A stretch of 64,000 bases of DNA from Leptolyngbyaceae cyanobacterium JSC-12 (GTDB taxonomy: Bacteria > Cyanobacteriota > Cyanobacteriia > Leptolyngbyales > Leptolyngbyaceae). This document shows positions 7,789 through 16,643 of the stretch, in pieces; positions within the stretch are counted from its first letter, which is position 1; each line of letters opens with the position of its first letter. The stretch is taken from assembly GCA_000309945.1 (NCBI GenBank), contig CM001633.1:3436199-3500198 (forward strand), in the 5' to 3' direction. The position numbers were made by a program, and so were the translations under genes. Below the pieces are notes generated by a model that saw nothing but the letters and a program-made list of their open reading frames with translations, made no database searches and had not been told where the DNA came from.

Positions 7789-9651
7789 ATGCAAGAGTTG
7801 TTGTTGGAAGCGAGCTGGTGGATTCCACTGTACGGACTCATTGGAGCAGTGTTAACGCTGCCATGGTCTACGGGCTATATCCGGCAAACGGGACCCCGCC
7901 CCGCAGCTTATTTCAATCTACTGATGACGATCGCGGCTCTGATTCATGGGGCGATAGCGTTTCGCGCTAGTCTTAGCTTAGCTCCAGATCCAATTGTGAT
8001 CCCTTGGTTCAGGGCAGCAGATTTAGATTTATCCTTTGTGATCGATATTTCTCCCGTCAGTTTGGGAGCCGCCGAGTTGGTCACAGGGTTGAGTATCCTG
8101 GCACAATTTTTCGCACTGGGCTACATGGAGAAAGACTGGGCACTGGCACGCTTCTTTGCCCTGATGGGGTTCTTTGAAGGAGCGATGACTGGTTTAGCGT
8201 TGAGTGATTCTCTGTTTTTATCCTACGCTCTGCTAGAAATGCTTACGCTCTCCACTTACTTGCTGGTAGGGTTTTGGTATGCTCAACCACTGGTTGTAAC
8301 TGCAGCGCGGGATGCGTTTTTAACCAAACGGGTGGGAGATGTGTTGCTGCTGATGGGGGTTGTGGCACTAGCAACACTTTCTGGCACTTTAAACTTTCAA
8401 GAACTATACGACTGGGCTGAAACGGCTACTCTTACGCCAACTGTATCTACCTTGCTAGGGTTAGCTTTGATTTCAGGACCAATTGGGAAATGTGCCCAGT
8501 TTCCTTTACACATGTGGTTGGATGAGGCGATGGAGGGCCCTAACCCAGCGTCGATTCTACGAAATTCGGTTGTGGTCGCTTGTGGTGCCTATATTCTGAT
8601 CAAACTTCAGCCAATTCTCATCCTGTCGCCTGTTGCGTCTATCGCACTGGTTGTCCTGGGAACCATGACTGCGATTGGGGCTTCCCTGGTGGCGATCGCG
8701 CAAATTGACATAAAGCGGGCACTGTCTCATTCAACCAGCGCCTATTTGGGCATTGTCTTCATTGCAGTGGGGATGCAATGGACAAACGTGGCGTTGCTCG
8801 TATTATTTGCTCACGCGATCGCCAAAGCCCTTTTGTTCATGAGTACTGGCTCTATTATCGTCACTACAAGTACTCAAGACATTACAGAAATGGGAGGCTT
8901 ATGGTCACGTATGCCTGCAACGACAACAGCCTTTATAGTAGGAGCCTGTGGACTGGTCGGCTTGCTCCCACTAGGTGGTTTCTGGGCCTTACGAGAAGGG
9001 GTAAATGCCTTCTGGTATGATGACGCCTGGCTGGTTGGGGTTTTGCTAACGGTGAATGCCCTGACCGCTTTCAATTTAACCCGTCTCTTTCGTCTAGTGT
9101 TTTTAGGGCAACCCAAGGTTAAAACTCGTCGTGCTCCAGAAGTCCCCTGGACAATGGCAGTTCCACTCGTATCTCTCACGATTATCACGTTGCTAGTTCC
9201 AACAATCCTCAGTCGTCTATATCTCTTACCAGACTGGGCATACATGAATCACTATGCTGTCATTTTGGTGATGATTTCTGGGTTAGTTGGATGTTTAATG
9301 GGAGCGTTGGCTCAGTTTAGCAGGGTTTGGACACGCTCCGTGCAGATGCCCTTCAAATTCCTGCAAGATATGCTTGCTTACGACTTCTACATCGATCAGC
9401 TTTATCGAGTAACCGTCGTTTGGTTTGTTAACCTTGTGTCTCAGTTAAGTGCCTGGTTTGATCGCTACGTTGTCGATGGAATCGTCAATTTTGTCGGGTT
9501 AGCATCCATCTTTGGAGGAGAAAGCCTGAAATACAGCATATCCGGACAATCCCAGCTATATTTGCTAACAATTTTACTGGGGGTTAGTTTGTTAGGAGCC
9601 TGGCTCACATATCCCATGTGGAATTATCTGTTGAACTATTGGATTGGCTAG
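7789..9651 (+). CDS. ndhF4: NDH-1 CO2-uptake subunit NdhF4 (NdhF3/F4 type)
   Basis: Subunit 5-like proton-pumping membrane protein of the NDH-1 form dedicated to CO2 uptake in the thylakoid membrane. The 620-residue protein is almost wholly transmembrane. It has the antiporter-like core with a conserved Lys/His-rich segment (GPIGKCAQFPLHMWLDEAMEGPNPAS) and IDIKRALSHST, and a C-terminal lateral-helix region (AYDFYIDQLYRVTVVWF). The ATG at 7789 follows a GGGGAAAGGTGG site. It is followed by ndhD and a CupB-like gene, the arrangement of a CO2-uptake NDH-1 module. F4 rather than F3 is inferred from the CupB-like partner and from the absence of cupS downstream. Confidence 0.85.
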   Translation: MQELLLEASWWIPLYGLIGAVLTLPWSTGYIRQTGPRPAAYFNLLMTIAALIHGAIAFRASLSLAPDPIVIPWFRAADLDLSFVIDISPVSLGAAELVTGLSILAQFFALGYMEKDWALARFFALMGFFEGAMTGLALSDSLFLSYALLEMLTLSTYLLVGFWYAQPLVVTAARDAFLTKRVGDVLLLMGVVALATLSGTLNFQELYDWAETATLTPTVSTLLGLALISGPIGKCAQFPLHMWLDEAMEGPNPASILRNSVVVACGAYILIKLQPILILSPVASIALVVLGTMTAIGASLVAIAQIDIKRALSHSTSAYLGIVFIAVGMQWTNVALLVLFAHAIAKALLFMSTGSIIVTTSTQDITEMGGLWSRMPATTTAFIVGACGLVGLLPLGGFWALREGVNAFWYDDAWLVGVLLTVNALTAFNLTRLFRLVFLGQPKVKTRRAPEVPWTMAVPLVSLTIITLLVPTILSRLYLLPDWAYMNHYAVILVMISGLVGCLMGALAQFSRVWTRSVQMPFKFLQDMLAYDFYIDQLYRVTVVWFVNLVSQLSAWFDRYVVDGIVNFVGLASIFGGESLKYSISGQSQLYLLTILLGVSLLGAWLTYPMWNYLLNYWIG

Positions 9652-9716
9652 CGTTTTGTTCGGGCGTATTGCCCATTAGCTAATCACAAATTTTTTTATT
9701 ATTCCAGTTCCAACCT

Positions 9717-11264
9717 ATGCTCAGTGTTTTAGTCTGGATTCCTATCGTTGCAGCTTTGCTAATTGGGATATTGCCTCGCTCCAGTTCATCTACTATGGTG
9801 CGTTGGGTAGCACTCATTGCTACGGCGACATCCTTCCTCTGGTCCATTGTGTTAGCGGTGAGGTTTGATGCGCTGGATACAAGTGCTCAGTTTCAAGAAC
9901 TTTTGCCCTGGATCGAATCGTTAGGCTTAAGCTATCAGCTTGGGTTGGATGGTTTATCACTGCCACTAGTAATCATTAACGGGCTACTCACCTGGATCGC
10001 CGTTTACAGTTCCGATGAAGCAATTCAACGTCCTCGCCTCTATTACGCATTAGTTCTGCTACTGAGTGGAGGCGTTGCTGGAGCGTTTTTGGCACAGAAC
10101 TTGCTGTTATTCTTTCTATTCTACGAACTTGAGCTAATTCCCCTCTATTTCTTAATTGCAATTTGGGGAGGTAGCCGTCGGGGATATGCTGCTACTAAAT
10201 TTCTAATCTACACCGCACTTTCAGGAATTCTGATTCTGGCAGCATTCTTAGGGGTTGTTTGGCTGAGCCATGCCACCAGTTTTGAGTATGGTGCCATTAA
10301 TACTCAGCTTTTGCCAATCGCCAGCCAATTGGTGTTGTTGAGCTTGTTGCTTGTTGGCTTTGGTATCAAAATTCCACTGGTTCCTCTGCATACCTGGTTG
10401 CCTGATGCTCATGTGGAGGCTTCCACACCAATTTCGGTATTGCTAGCAGGAGTATTGCTGAAGTTAGGAACGTATGGATTGTTGCGTTTTGGTTTACAGC
10501 TTTTCCCAGAAACCTGGGGAATTTTAGCACCCTATTTGGCAACTTGGGCAGTGGTAAGTGTGCTGTATGGAGCCTTTGCTGCGATCGCTCAAACCGACAT
10601 GAAAAAAATGGTGGCTTATAGTTCGATTGGGCACATGGGGTACATCCTACTCGCTGCTGCGGCTGCCACACCGTTGAGCATCTTGGGCACCGTGTTTCAA
10701 ATGGTCAGCCATGGTTTGATTTCAGCCATGTTGTTTTTGCTAGTGGGCGTAGTCTATAAGAAAACAGGAACTCGCGATATTAATATCTTGCGTGGACTCC
10801 TCAATCCCGAACGGGGAATGCCCATCGTCGGTACGTTGATGGTAACTGGTGTGATGGCAAGTGCTGGAATACCCGGTATGATGGGATTTATCTCAGAGTT
10901 CCTAGTCTTCCGGGGTAGTTTTCCAGTTTTTCCGGTGCAAACGCTGCTGTCGATGGTGGGAACAGGGCTAACTGCTGTGTACTTCCTGTTGCTCGTAAAC
11001 CGGACGTTCTTCGGGCGATTGCCGGAACAATTTTCCAACTTGCCGAAAGTTTATTGGTCCGAGCGATTACCAGCGTTCGGATTGGCTATTTTGATTGTGT
11101 TTTTGGGACTTCAACCAAGTTGGATGGGGCGTTGGAGTGAAACCACCACAACAGCCATGCTAGTACCGGAAGCAGCGATCGCAACGCTTGCTCCCACTAA
11201 ACCACCAGAAACCCTCAAAGCTCCCTCAACTGCTAATTCTTCAAGACCCATGAATACCCTGTAG
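9717..11264 (+). CDS. ndhD4: NDH-1 CO2-uptake subunit NdhD4 (NdhD3/D4 type)
   Basis: Subunit 4-like proton-pumping membrane protein, 515 residues with about 14 predicted helices. Typical segments are LSYQLGLDGLSLPLV, the glutamate-containing FFLFYELELIPLYFLIAIWGG, KIPLVPLHTWLPDAHVEASTPISVLLAGVLLKLGTYGLLRF, and AQTDMKKMVAYSSIGHMGY. The C-terminal tail after the last helix is short, Pro/Ala-rich and probably stromal/cytosolic. It lies 65 bp behind ndhF4 and 33 bp before the cupB-like gene, so one operon is likely. The D4 label follows the same reasoning as for ndhF4. Confidence 0.87.
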   Translation: MLSVLVWIPIVAALLIGILPRSSSSTMVRWVALIATATSFLWSIVLAVRFDALDTSAQFQELLPWIESLGLSYQLGLDGLSLPLVIINGLLTWIAVYSSDEAIQRPRLYYALVLLLSGGVAGAFLAQNLLLFFLFYELELIPLYFLIAIWGGSRRGYAATKFLIYTALSGILILAAFLGVVWLSHATSFEYGAINTQLLPIASQLVLLSLLLVGFGIKIPLVPLHTWLPDAHVEASTPISVLLAGVLLKLGTYGLLRFGLQLFPETWGILAPYLATWAVVSVLYGAFAAIAQTDMKKMVAYSSIGHMGYILLAAAAATPLSILGTVFQMVSHGLISAMLFLLVGVVYKKTGTRDINILRGLLNPERGMPIVGTLMVTGVMASAGIPGMMGFISEFLVFRGSFPVFPVQTLLSMVGTGLTAVYFLLLVNRTFFGRLPEQFSNLPKVYWSERLPAFGLAILIVFLGLQPSWMGRWSETTTTAMLVPEAAIATLAPTKPPETLKAPSTANSSRPMNTL

Positions 11265-11297
11265 GCTTTCCATCTGAATTTCTCATTCAACAAACCC

Positions 11298-12449
11298 ATG
11301 AACATGACTGGTTCTCGCGATCTGACAGCACCCAACCATCCTCTCGAAGAGATTATCTTGCGGCTTGAACAGGGAGGAGCACTGCTGCCTGATTCTCCTG
11401 AAAACGTGATGGAAGTGGTGGGTATTCTAAAAAGCTATGGTCATGTCCTGGATGCCTACTGGCGCAACTTAATTTACATCTCAGAAAGTCAATTTCTTGT
11501 CCTATTCCCATTCTTTAAGTATTTCAACGGCGAGGTGTCGTTTCGGAAACTACTGAAGCACTGGTGGCACGATCGCATTAATTATGAATTTTCCGAATAT
11601 TGCATGAAAGCCATGCTGTATCACGGGGGTGGCAAGTTAGATGCTTACCTGGATACCCCTGAATTTTGTGAGCGAGCACAGCAGGCGATCGCAGCAAAAC
11701 TGCGGAGCAATTTCGTCATGCAGGGAATTTCTAAAGTATTTCCTAACTTTCTGCTGGAACAAGTTCGCCAATTGGTTTATTACAGTGCATTAGGGCAATT
11801 TTGGCGAGTCATGAGTCCGATGTTTCTTAGCTTGAGCGATCGCTACGATCGGGGCGAGATTCACTCTATCTCGGATGTAGTGCAGCATGTCCTGAATGGG
11901 TTAGTTGAAGCTGCTGACAAGCCTATTACCTATGCAGTCAAAATTGCGGATCAAACCTACGAGATTATTCCAAAATCAGTTGGGTTAACCTTTTTGATGG
12001 ATGCCGCTGTACCTTACGTGGAAGCTGTATTTTTTCGCTCTTTTCCGTTTATGGGTACCGTTTCGTACAATGCGCAAGCCTGTCAGATTCCTCCAGATGT
12101 AGAACGGTTTTCTTACGGTGCCTTGTATGCAGACCCTTTACCAGTTGGAGGTGCGGGGATTCCGCCAACTCTACTGATGCAAGATATGCGCCATTTCTTA
12201 CCCGACTATCTACATAAATTCTACGAGCGATCGCTACGAGGCGAGGAAGATATTCGAGTCAACATTTGCGCAACCTTTCAAAAATCAATGTTTTGTGTAA
12301 CAACGGCTGCAATGCTGGGTCTCATGCCTCATCCACTCAATACAACCAACCCAGAGGAGCAACGACAAAACCGCGTCTATCTCGAATCCTGGATGGATCG
12401 CTTCGTAAGCTCGCGCTTACCCAGTGTTCAAACCTGCGAAGTCCCCTAA
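11298..12449 (+). CDS. cupB: CO2 hydration protein CupB (ChpX)
   Basis: Peripheral cytoplasmic subunit of the CO2-uptake NDH-1 complex that, coupled to electron transport, hydrates CO2 to bicarbonate like a vectorial carbonic anhydrase. The 383-residue sequence is of the CupA/CupB (ChpY/ChpX) family: YGHVLDAYWRNLIYISESQFLVLFPFFKYFNG, KLLKHWWHDRINYEFSEYCMKAMLYHGGGKLDAYLD. Conserved His and Cys residues in that second block are candidates for metal binding. The length is closer to CupB than to the longer CupA as I remember them, and no CupS gene follows. There are two nearby ATGs (11298, 11304); the first is used. Confidence 0.85.
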   Translation: MNMTGSRDLTAPNHPLEEIILRLEQGGALLPDSPENVMEVVGILKSYGHVLDAYWRNLIYISESQFLVLFPFFKYFNGEVSFRKLLKHWWHDRINYEFSEYCMKAMLYHGGGKLDAYLDTPEFCERAQQAIAAKLRSNFVMQGISKVFPNFLLEQVRQLVYYSALGQFWRVMSPMFLSLSDRYDRGEIHSISDVVQHVLNGLVEAADKPITYAVKIADQTYEIIPKSVGLTFLMDAAVPYVEAVFFRSFPFMGTVSYNAQACQIPPDVERFSYGALYADPLPVGGAGIPPTLLMQDMRHFLPDYLHKFYERSLRGEEDIRVNICATFQKSMFCVTTAAMLGLMPHPLNTTNPEEQRQNRVYLESWMDRFVSSRLPSVQTCEVP

Positions 12450-12580
12450 ACATTGGTCCTTTGATCGTCAAAGAACTTCAACACATCCTCCCATCGCACC
12501 ATCCTCTCAATTGCCTTCTTTTTAGGCAACATTTTGATGAAGGCGATAGCAATTTCAGCCGTAGCGTACAGAATAGACAT
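12446..12580 (-). CDS. Possible 44-residue small protein, convergent with cupB
   Basis: A small frame starting MSILYATAEIAIAFIKMLPK opens at 12580 and stops 4 bp inside the cupB end. It has a hydrophobic first half and a charged second half (KKKAIERMVRWEDVLKFF). Only a weak AGAGA precedes the ATG. I do not recognise a family. It is listed because composition looks protein-like and the 243-bp gap to the kinase gene holds nothing else clear. Confidence 0.22.
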   Translation of the reverse strand: MSILYATAEIAIAFIKMLPKKKAIERMVRWEDVLKFFDDQRTNV

Positions 12581-12692
12581 AGGCACTTATCTCTGTGATG
12601 CTGGAGTTGTGCCAGTGGAGGAAGGGGGCAATCTACTCTTGATTAAGACAAGATTGAAGCGTTAATACTAGTGGGGACTGACATTAAACACT

Positions 12693-15600
12693 ATGGACCC
12701 CAGACAACAGGACAGTACAACAAAAGGGGAGATGGAGGTAAGAGGGTTTGCCGAGGGCAAGGATTTGCACTGGGAAGACAATTATTCAGCAACTACAGGA
12801 CACTCAACTAGCAACACGAGTGCTTCTCCGCGATCGCAGCAGATCTACGAAACACTGATTCATTCAATTGACGGCATCGTTTGGGAAGCAGACGCCAAGA
12901 CGTTTCAGTTTAACTTTGTCAGCCCGCAAGCAGAACAATTGCTGGGCTATCCGATCGAGCAATGGCTAGAACCTGACTTTTGGGTAAGGCACGTTTATCC
13001 AGACGATTTGAGTGCTGCTATCGAAATTTGTCGGGCGGCAACTCAGGCAGGCTCTAATCATGAGCTTGAATACCGCATGGTAGCGGCAGATGGACGCATT
13101 ATATGGCTCAAAGACGTAGTAACCGTGGTTGTAGAAAATTCTCAACCTACGGTTTTGCGAGGAGTGATGTTAGATATTACTCGCCAGAAGCAAGCAGAAG
13201 CAGGGCTAAGTAATCAGCAAATTCAGATCGAAATGGCAATGGAAGTTGCTCAGTTAAGCACCTGGGACTGGGATATTACAACAAACACTGTGAAATATTC
13301 CAGAAACACTCAGATGCTATTTGGCTTGCCAGTGGATCAAACTCCCTCGTCCTGGCAGATCTTTATAGAGGTGATTCACCCTGACGATCGCCCGCTAGTG
13401 CAAACAGCCGTGCAGCGATCGCTCAACGAAGATGCTCCTTATAACGTCGAGTTTCGTATTCTGCGCCAATCAACCGAGCAGCGATGGGTTAAAAGCAGCG
13501 GACAAGTTTTTCGGGACAATCTGGGCAAACCAGTACGGATGCTGGGAGTTCTAATAGATATTACGGATCGAAAACAATCTGAGGAGTCCCTCCGCCAATC
13601 TCGCAATTTTCTCCAAACTGTTCTCGATCATCTACCCATTGCAGTAAATGTGAAAGATGGACGGGCTGAACACTTTGGCGTTTACACCTTCTGGAACAAA
13701 ACCTGTGAGCAAATGTTTGGTTTAAGCGCCGATCAAGTACTAGGCAAAACTGTATTTGACTGTTTTCCGCAAGCCCAAGCGGAGTTATTTCATCAAAGCG
13801 ATCGCGATACATTCGAACAAGGCATGATTGAGAATGTGATGGAAGTGCCTCAACTCAGGCAGGAATCTGGCGATCGCCTGTTGCATACAGTCAAGATCCC
13901 AATCTTTGATAACCAGCATAATCCTCAGTACCTGCTGTCAATTTCCGAGGATATTACCCAACAACGCCAAGCTGAAGAATCATTGCGTCAGCAAACAGAA
14001 CGAGAAGCACTTCTCGCCACCATCACCAACAATATTCGCCAGTCATTGGATCTTAAGCAAATTCTCAACACAACCGTTGCGCAAGTTCGCCAATTTCTGC
14101 AAACTGATCGAGTGTTCATTTTTCGATTTCGCCCCAGTTGGAATGGCATAGTTTTGGTGGAATCGCTCGAACCCGGATGGGAATCCATTCTGGGTAAAAT
14201 GTTTCACGATCCGTGTTTCTCAGACTCCTTTGTTAAATTGTATGAACAGGGACGTGTGCATGCGGTATCAGATGTTTTAACCGCCCAATTACCAGATTGC
14301 TATCTCAAACTCCTACAAGGAATGCAAGCCAGAGCCATACTGGTAGTACCTATCAAACAACACCAACGGTTGTGGGGGTTGCTCATTGCCCATCACTGCA
14401 AAGGTGCTCGGTTTTGGCACACCTTTGAAATTGACTTATTGGAACAACTAGCGGAACAGGTTGGGATTGGGATTGAACAGTCTGAGCTATACCAGCAGGT
14501 GCAACGTCTGAATTCCGAACTAGAGCGCCAGGTGCAAATTCGGACAGCGGAACTTCAGTTAGCATCGGAATTTGAAGCAACACTTAAACGGATTACAGAT
14601 CGAGTCCGGGATAGCCTGGATGAGGATCAAATTTTGCAAACTGCGGTTCGGGAATTGGCGATCGCGATCGGGGTTACAGGCTGTAATGCCGCCCTTTATA
14701 ACCTGGAAACCCGTACATCCAAAGTGTCTTATGAATATACTGATTCTCTGGTTCCTCTCCAGGGACGAGTAGTGCAAATGGACAATTTTCCAGAAGGTTA
14801 TCGCCAACTGATTCAAGGGCAATATTTCCAATTTTGCTCCTTGGTTCCTAATCCTCTGCGTGGGTATGTCGCCATGCTGGCATGCCCAATTCTCGACGAC
14901 CAAGGGGTTCTCGGTGATTTATGGCTCGTCACCCAGAAATATCGTGCTTTTAATGATCAAGATATTCGGTTAGTGCAGCAGGTTGCCAATCACTGTGCAA
15001 TTGCCATTCGTCAGGCACGTCTCTATCAAAAAGCTCAAGCCCAAGTCAAAGAACTGGAAAAGCTCAATCGTCTCAAAGACGATTTCCTCAGCGCTGTTTC
15101 CCATGAGTTGCGTAGCCCCATGGCCAACATCAAAATGGCAACTCAAATGCTAGAAGAAGTCATATTGTTCAATAACAAACCGAATCCCCTACAAATTACA
15201 AACACTGCCGTAGGGCTACCTGCCCAATCCGCTCCGATGCAGAAAGCCCTTCGATATTTCAAAATCCTTAAAGCTGAATGTCAGCGAGAAATTAATCTGA
15301 TCAACGATTTATTAGACCTTTCCCGGTTGGAGACTGGAGTTGACGTTCCCACATTAGAATCAATTGAGCCAACAAGCTGGCTCCAGCAGCTTGTGCAACC
15401 GTTTATGGAACGTACTCGCAATCAGCAGCAAATCCTACGACTAGAAATTCCCTCTCTTCCGATGATCATAACCGACCGATCCCGACTAGAGCGAATTTTA
15501 GGTGAACTGCTCAACAATGCCTGTAAATACACGCCTACTCAGGAAACAATTACTTTATCAGCAGAAATATCTCCCGCTCCCCTCTCCACAACCATAGAGA

Positions 15601-15851
15601 ATGCCCTATTGCAGATTAAAGTTTGTAATTCTGGTGTAGAAATTTCTTCTGAAGAGCTAGAACGTATTTTTGATAAATTTTACCGGATTCCTAATAATGA
15701 CCCCTGGAAACATGGAGGCACTGGATTAGGACTGGCATTAGTCAAAAAACTGTTAGAACCATTAAATGCTTCTATCCAACCAACGAGCGAAAATGGCTCA
15801 ACATGCTTCAGCATTACTGTGCCAGTAACTATCGCAAGCACCAGTGACTAG
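12693..15851 (+). CDS. Hybrid PAS/GAF sensor histidine kinase, candidate DXCF cyanobacteriochrome
   Basis: This 1052-residue cytosolic sensor kinase has three PAS domains (about 48-170, 180-295, 302-425), GAF-1 (about 440-595), GAF-2 (about 630-775), HisKA with phospho-acceptor H804 (AVSHELRSPM) and an HATPase domain (N-box ELLNNACKYTP, G-box GGTGLGLALV). GAF-1 resembles cyanobacteriochrome bilin domains: DPCF at 506-509, EQGRVHAVSDV, Cys536 in PDCYLKLL, ARAILVVPI and LWGLLIAHHC. The 28-residue spacing of Cys508 and Cys536 equals that of Cys494/Cys522 of TePixJ. The residue after Cys536 is Tyr, not the usual His. No transmembrane helix or neighbouring response regulator is present. GAF-2 lacks a bilin cysteine. 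Confidence 0.88.
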   Translation: MDPRQQDSTTKGEMEVRGFAEGKDLHWEDNYSATTGHSTSNTSASPRSQQIYETLIHSIDGIVWEADAKTFQFNFVSPQAEQLLGYPIEQWLEPDFWVRHVYPDDLSAAIEICRAATQAGSNHELEYRMVAADGRIIWLKDVVTVVVENSQPTVLRGVMLDITRQKQAEAGLSNQQIQIEMAMEVAQLSTWDWDITTNTVKYSRNTQMLFGLPVDQTPSSWQIFIEVIHPDDRPLVQTAVQRSLNEDAPYNVEFRILRQSTEQRWVKSSGQVFRDNLGKPVRMLGVLIDITDRKQSEESLRQSRNFLQTVLDHLPIAVNVKDGRAEHFGVYTFWNKTCEQMFGLSADQVLGKTVFDCFPQAQAELFHQSDRDTFEQGMIENVMEVPQLRQESGDRLLHTVKIPIFDNQHNPQYLLSISEDITQQRQAEESLRQQTEREALLATITNNIRQSLDLKQILNTTVAQVRQFLQTDRVFIFRFRPSWNGIVLVESLEPGWESILGKMFHDPCFSDSFVKLYEQGRVHAVSDVLTAQLPDCYLKLLQGMQARAILVVPIKQHQRLWGLLIAHHCKGARFWHTFEIDLLEQLAEQVGIGIEQSELYQQVQRLNSELERQVQIRTAELQLASEFEATLKRITDRVRDSLDEDQILQTAVRELAIAIGVTGCNAALYNLETRTSKVSYEYTDSLVPLQGRVVQMDNFPEGYRQLIQGQYFQFCSLVPNPLRGYVAMLACPILDDQGVLGDLWLVTQKYRAFNDQDIRLVQQVANHCAIAIRQARLYQKAQAQVKELEKLNRLKDDFLSAVSHELRSPMANIKMATQMLEEVILFNNKPNPLQITNTAVGLPAQSAPMQKALRYFKILKAECQREINLINDLLDLSRLETGVDVPTLESIEPTSWLQQLVQPFMERTRNQQQILRLEIPSLPMIITDRSRLERILGELLNNACKYTPTQETITLSAEISPAPLSTTIENALLQIKVCNSGVEISSEELERIFDKFYRIPNNDPWKHGGTGLGLALVKKLLEPLNASIQPTSENGSTCFSITVPVTIASTSD

Positions 15852-15853
15852 CG

Positions 15854-15881
15854 CAAGCAATAGTTTACAAGCAATAGTTTA
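15854..15881. repeat. 14-bp tandem repeat after the kinase gene
   Basis: CAAGCAATAGTTTA occurs twice in a row (15854-15867, 15868-15881) just after the kinase stop codon. A related CGCAAGCA also precedes the stop. Probably slippage; no function proposed. Confidence 0.85.
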
Positions 15882-16034
15882 TAAGAGAAACAGTTCCGCT
15901 AAGCTAAGGCAGATCTAAGATAGATCAATGCGTAATTTGAGTGTTGCTGATTCAGATAGAATGCGACTGAAGCCTAGAGCAAGTGACGTGATAGATATGA
16001 ATCGATCTTGTGAGCGTAGTGCAGTGTGAGTGTA

Positions 16035-16643
16035 ATGCAGTTGAATAGTCTCCCTACCCAGCCAGGTACACCCGTGATTTTGGGCAGTTTGCCCAATCCA
16101 CCGATTCAAGAGCAAACATGCCCCCGTCGGGCAACGATTGAGATTGATCTAGTGTTACTGGCGATCGAAGCTCTTGAACTCGAAGGTTCCGACGCAATTT
16201 TGCAAACTGCAAAAGATTTAGAACTGGATGAAATTATCAAGGATCGGGTGACGTTATGGCGTCTACGCAATACCAATCCACTGCGACGGCATAATCAACG
16301 CCGTGGATTGAGCTTGACTGAGGCAAAGGCGCTGGTTATTGTGGGTTGCTATCTGGCGCGACGCCTTACTGTGCTGATTCGGCAGTTACTCCTGGCATAT
16401 CAACAACTTCAGGAGCAAGGACTTTCGATGGAGCATCACTTCCGGTTGAACGACTACCTGGAACGATTTCGCGCTCATTTCAGATCGCGTATGAATCCAC
16501 GCCGTGCTGCTGTTGCCGAAAACTACTCGGATGAGAAATTGAACGAATTGGCGTTAAATCTATTAACTGAACTGTTGTTTTGCACAGGAACTTATGGCAC
16601 TCAGCGTTTCTGGTTTAGCTTGTTTGATGGAGAGGTGGCATGA
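16035..16643 (+). CDS. DUF3038 family protein
   Basis: Conserved cyanobacterial protein of 202 residues and unknown function. The body (ATIEIDLVLLAIEALELEGSDAILQ, then RRGLSLTEAKALVIVGCYLARRL) is mostly helical with no signal peptide or clear membrane segment; the C-terminus (LNELALNLLTELLFCTGTYG) is the conserved end of the family as I know it. ATG 16035 is used; a GTG three codons upstream (16026) is an alternative. The stop overlaps the start of the next gene (ATGA), so the two are translationally coupled. DUF3038 and DUF4335 genes travel together in cyanobacteria, implying a shared role. Confidence 0.85.
   Translation: MQLNSLPTQPGTPVILGSLPNPPIQEQTCPRRATIEIDLVLLAIEALELEGSDAILQTAKDLELDEIIKDRVTLWRLRNTNPLRRHNQRRGLSLTEAKALVIVGCYLARRLTVLIRQLLLAYQQLQEQGLSMEHHFRLNDYLERFRAHFRSRMNPRRAAVAENYSDEKLNELALNLLTELLFCTGTYGTQRFWFSLFDGEVA

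Noticed and set aside
14580-15040. Second GAF domain of the kinase as another bilin domain
   Set aside because: It lacks both the DXCF motif and a Cys at the canonical position.
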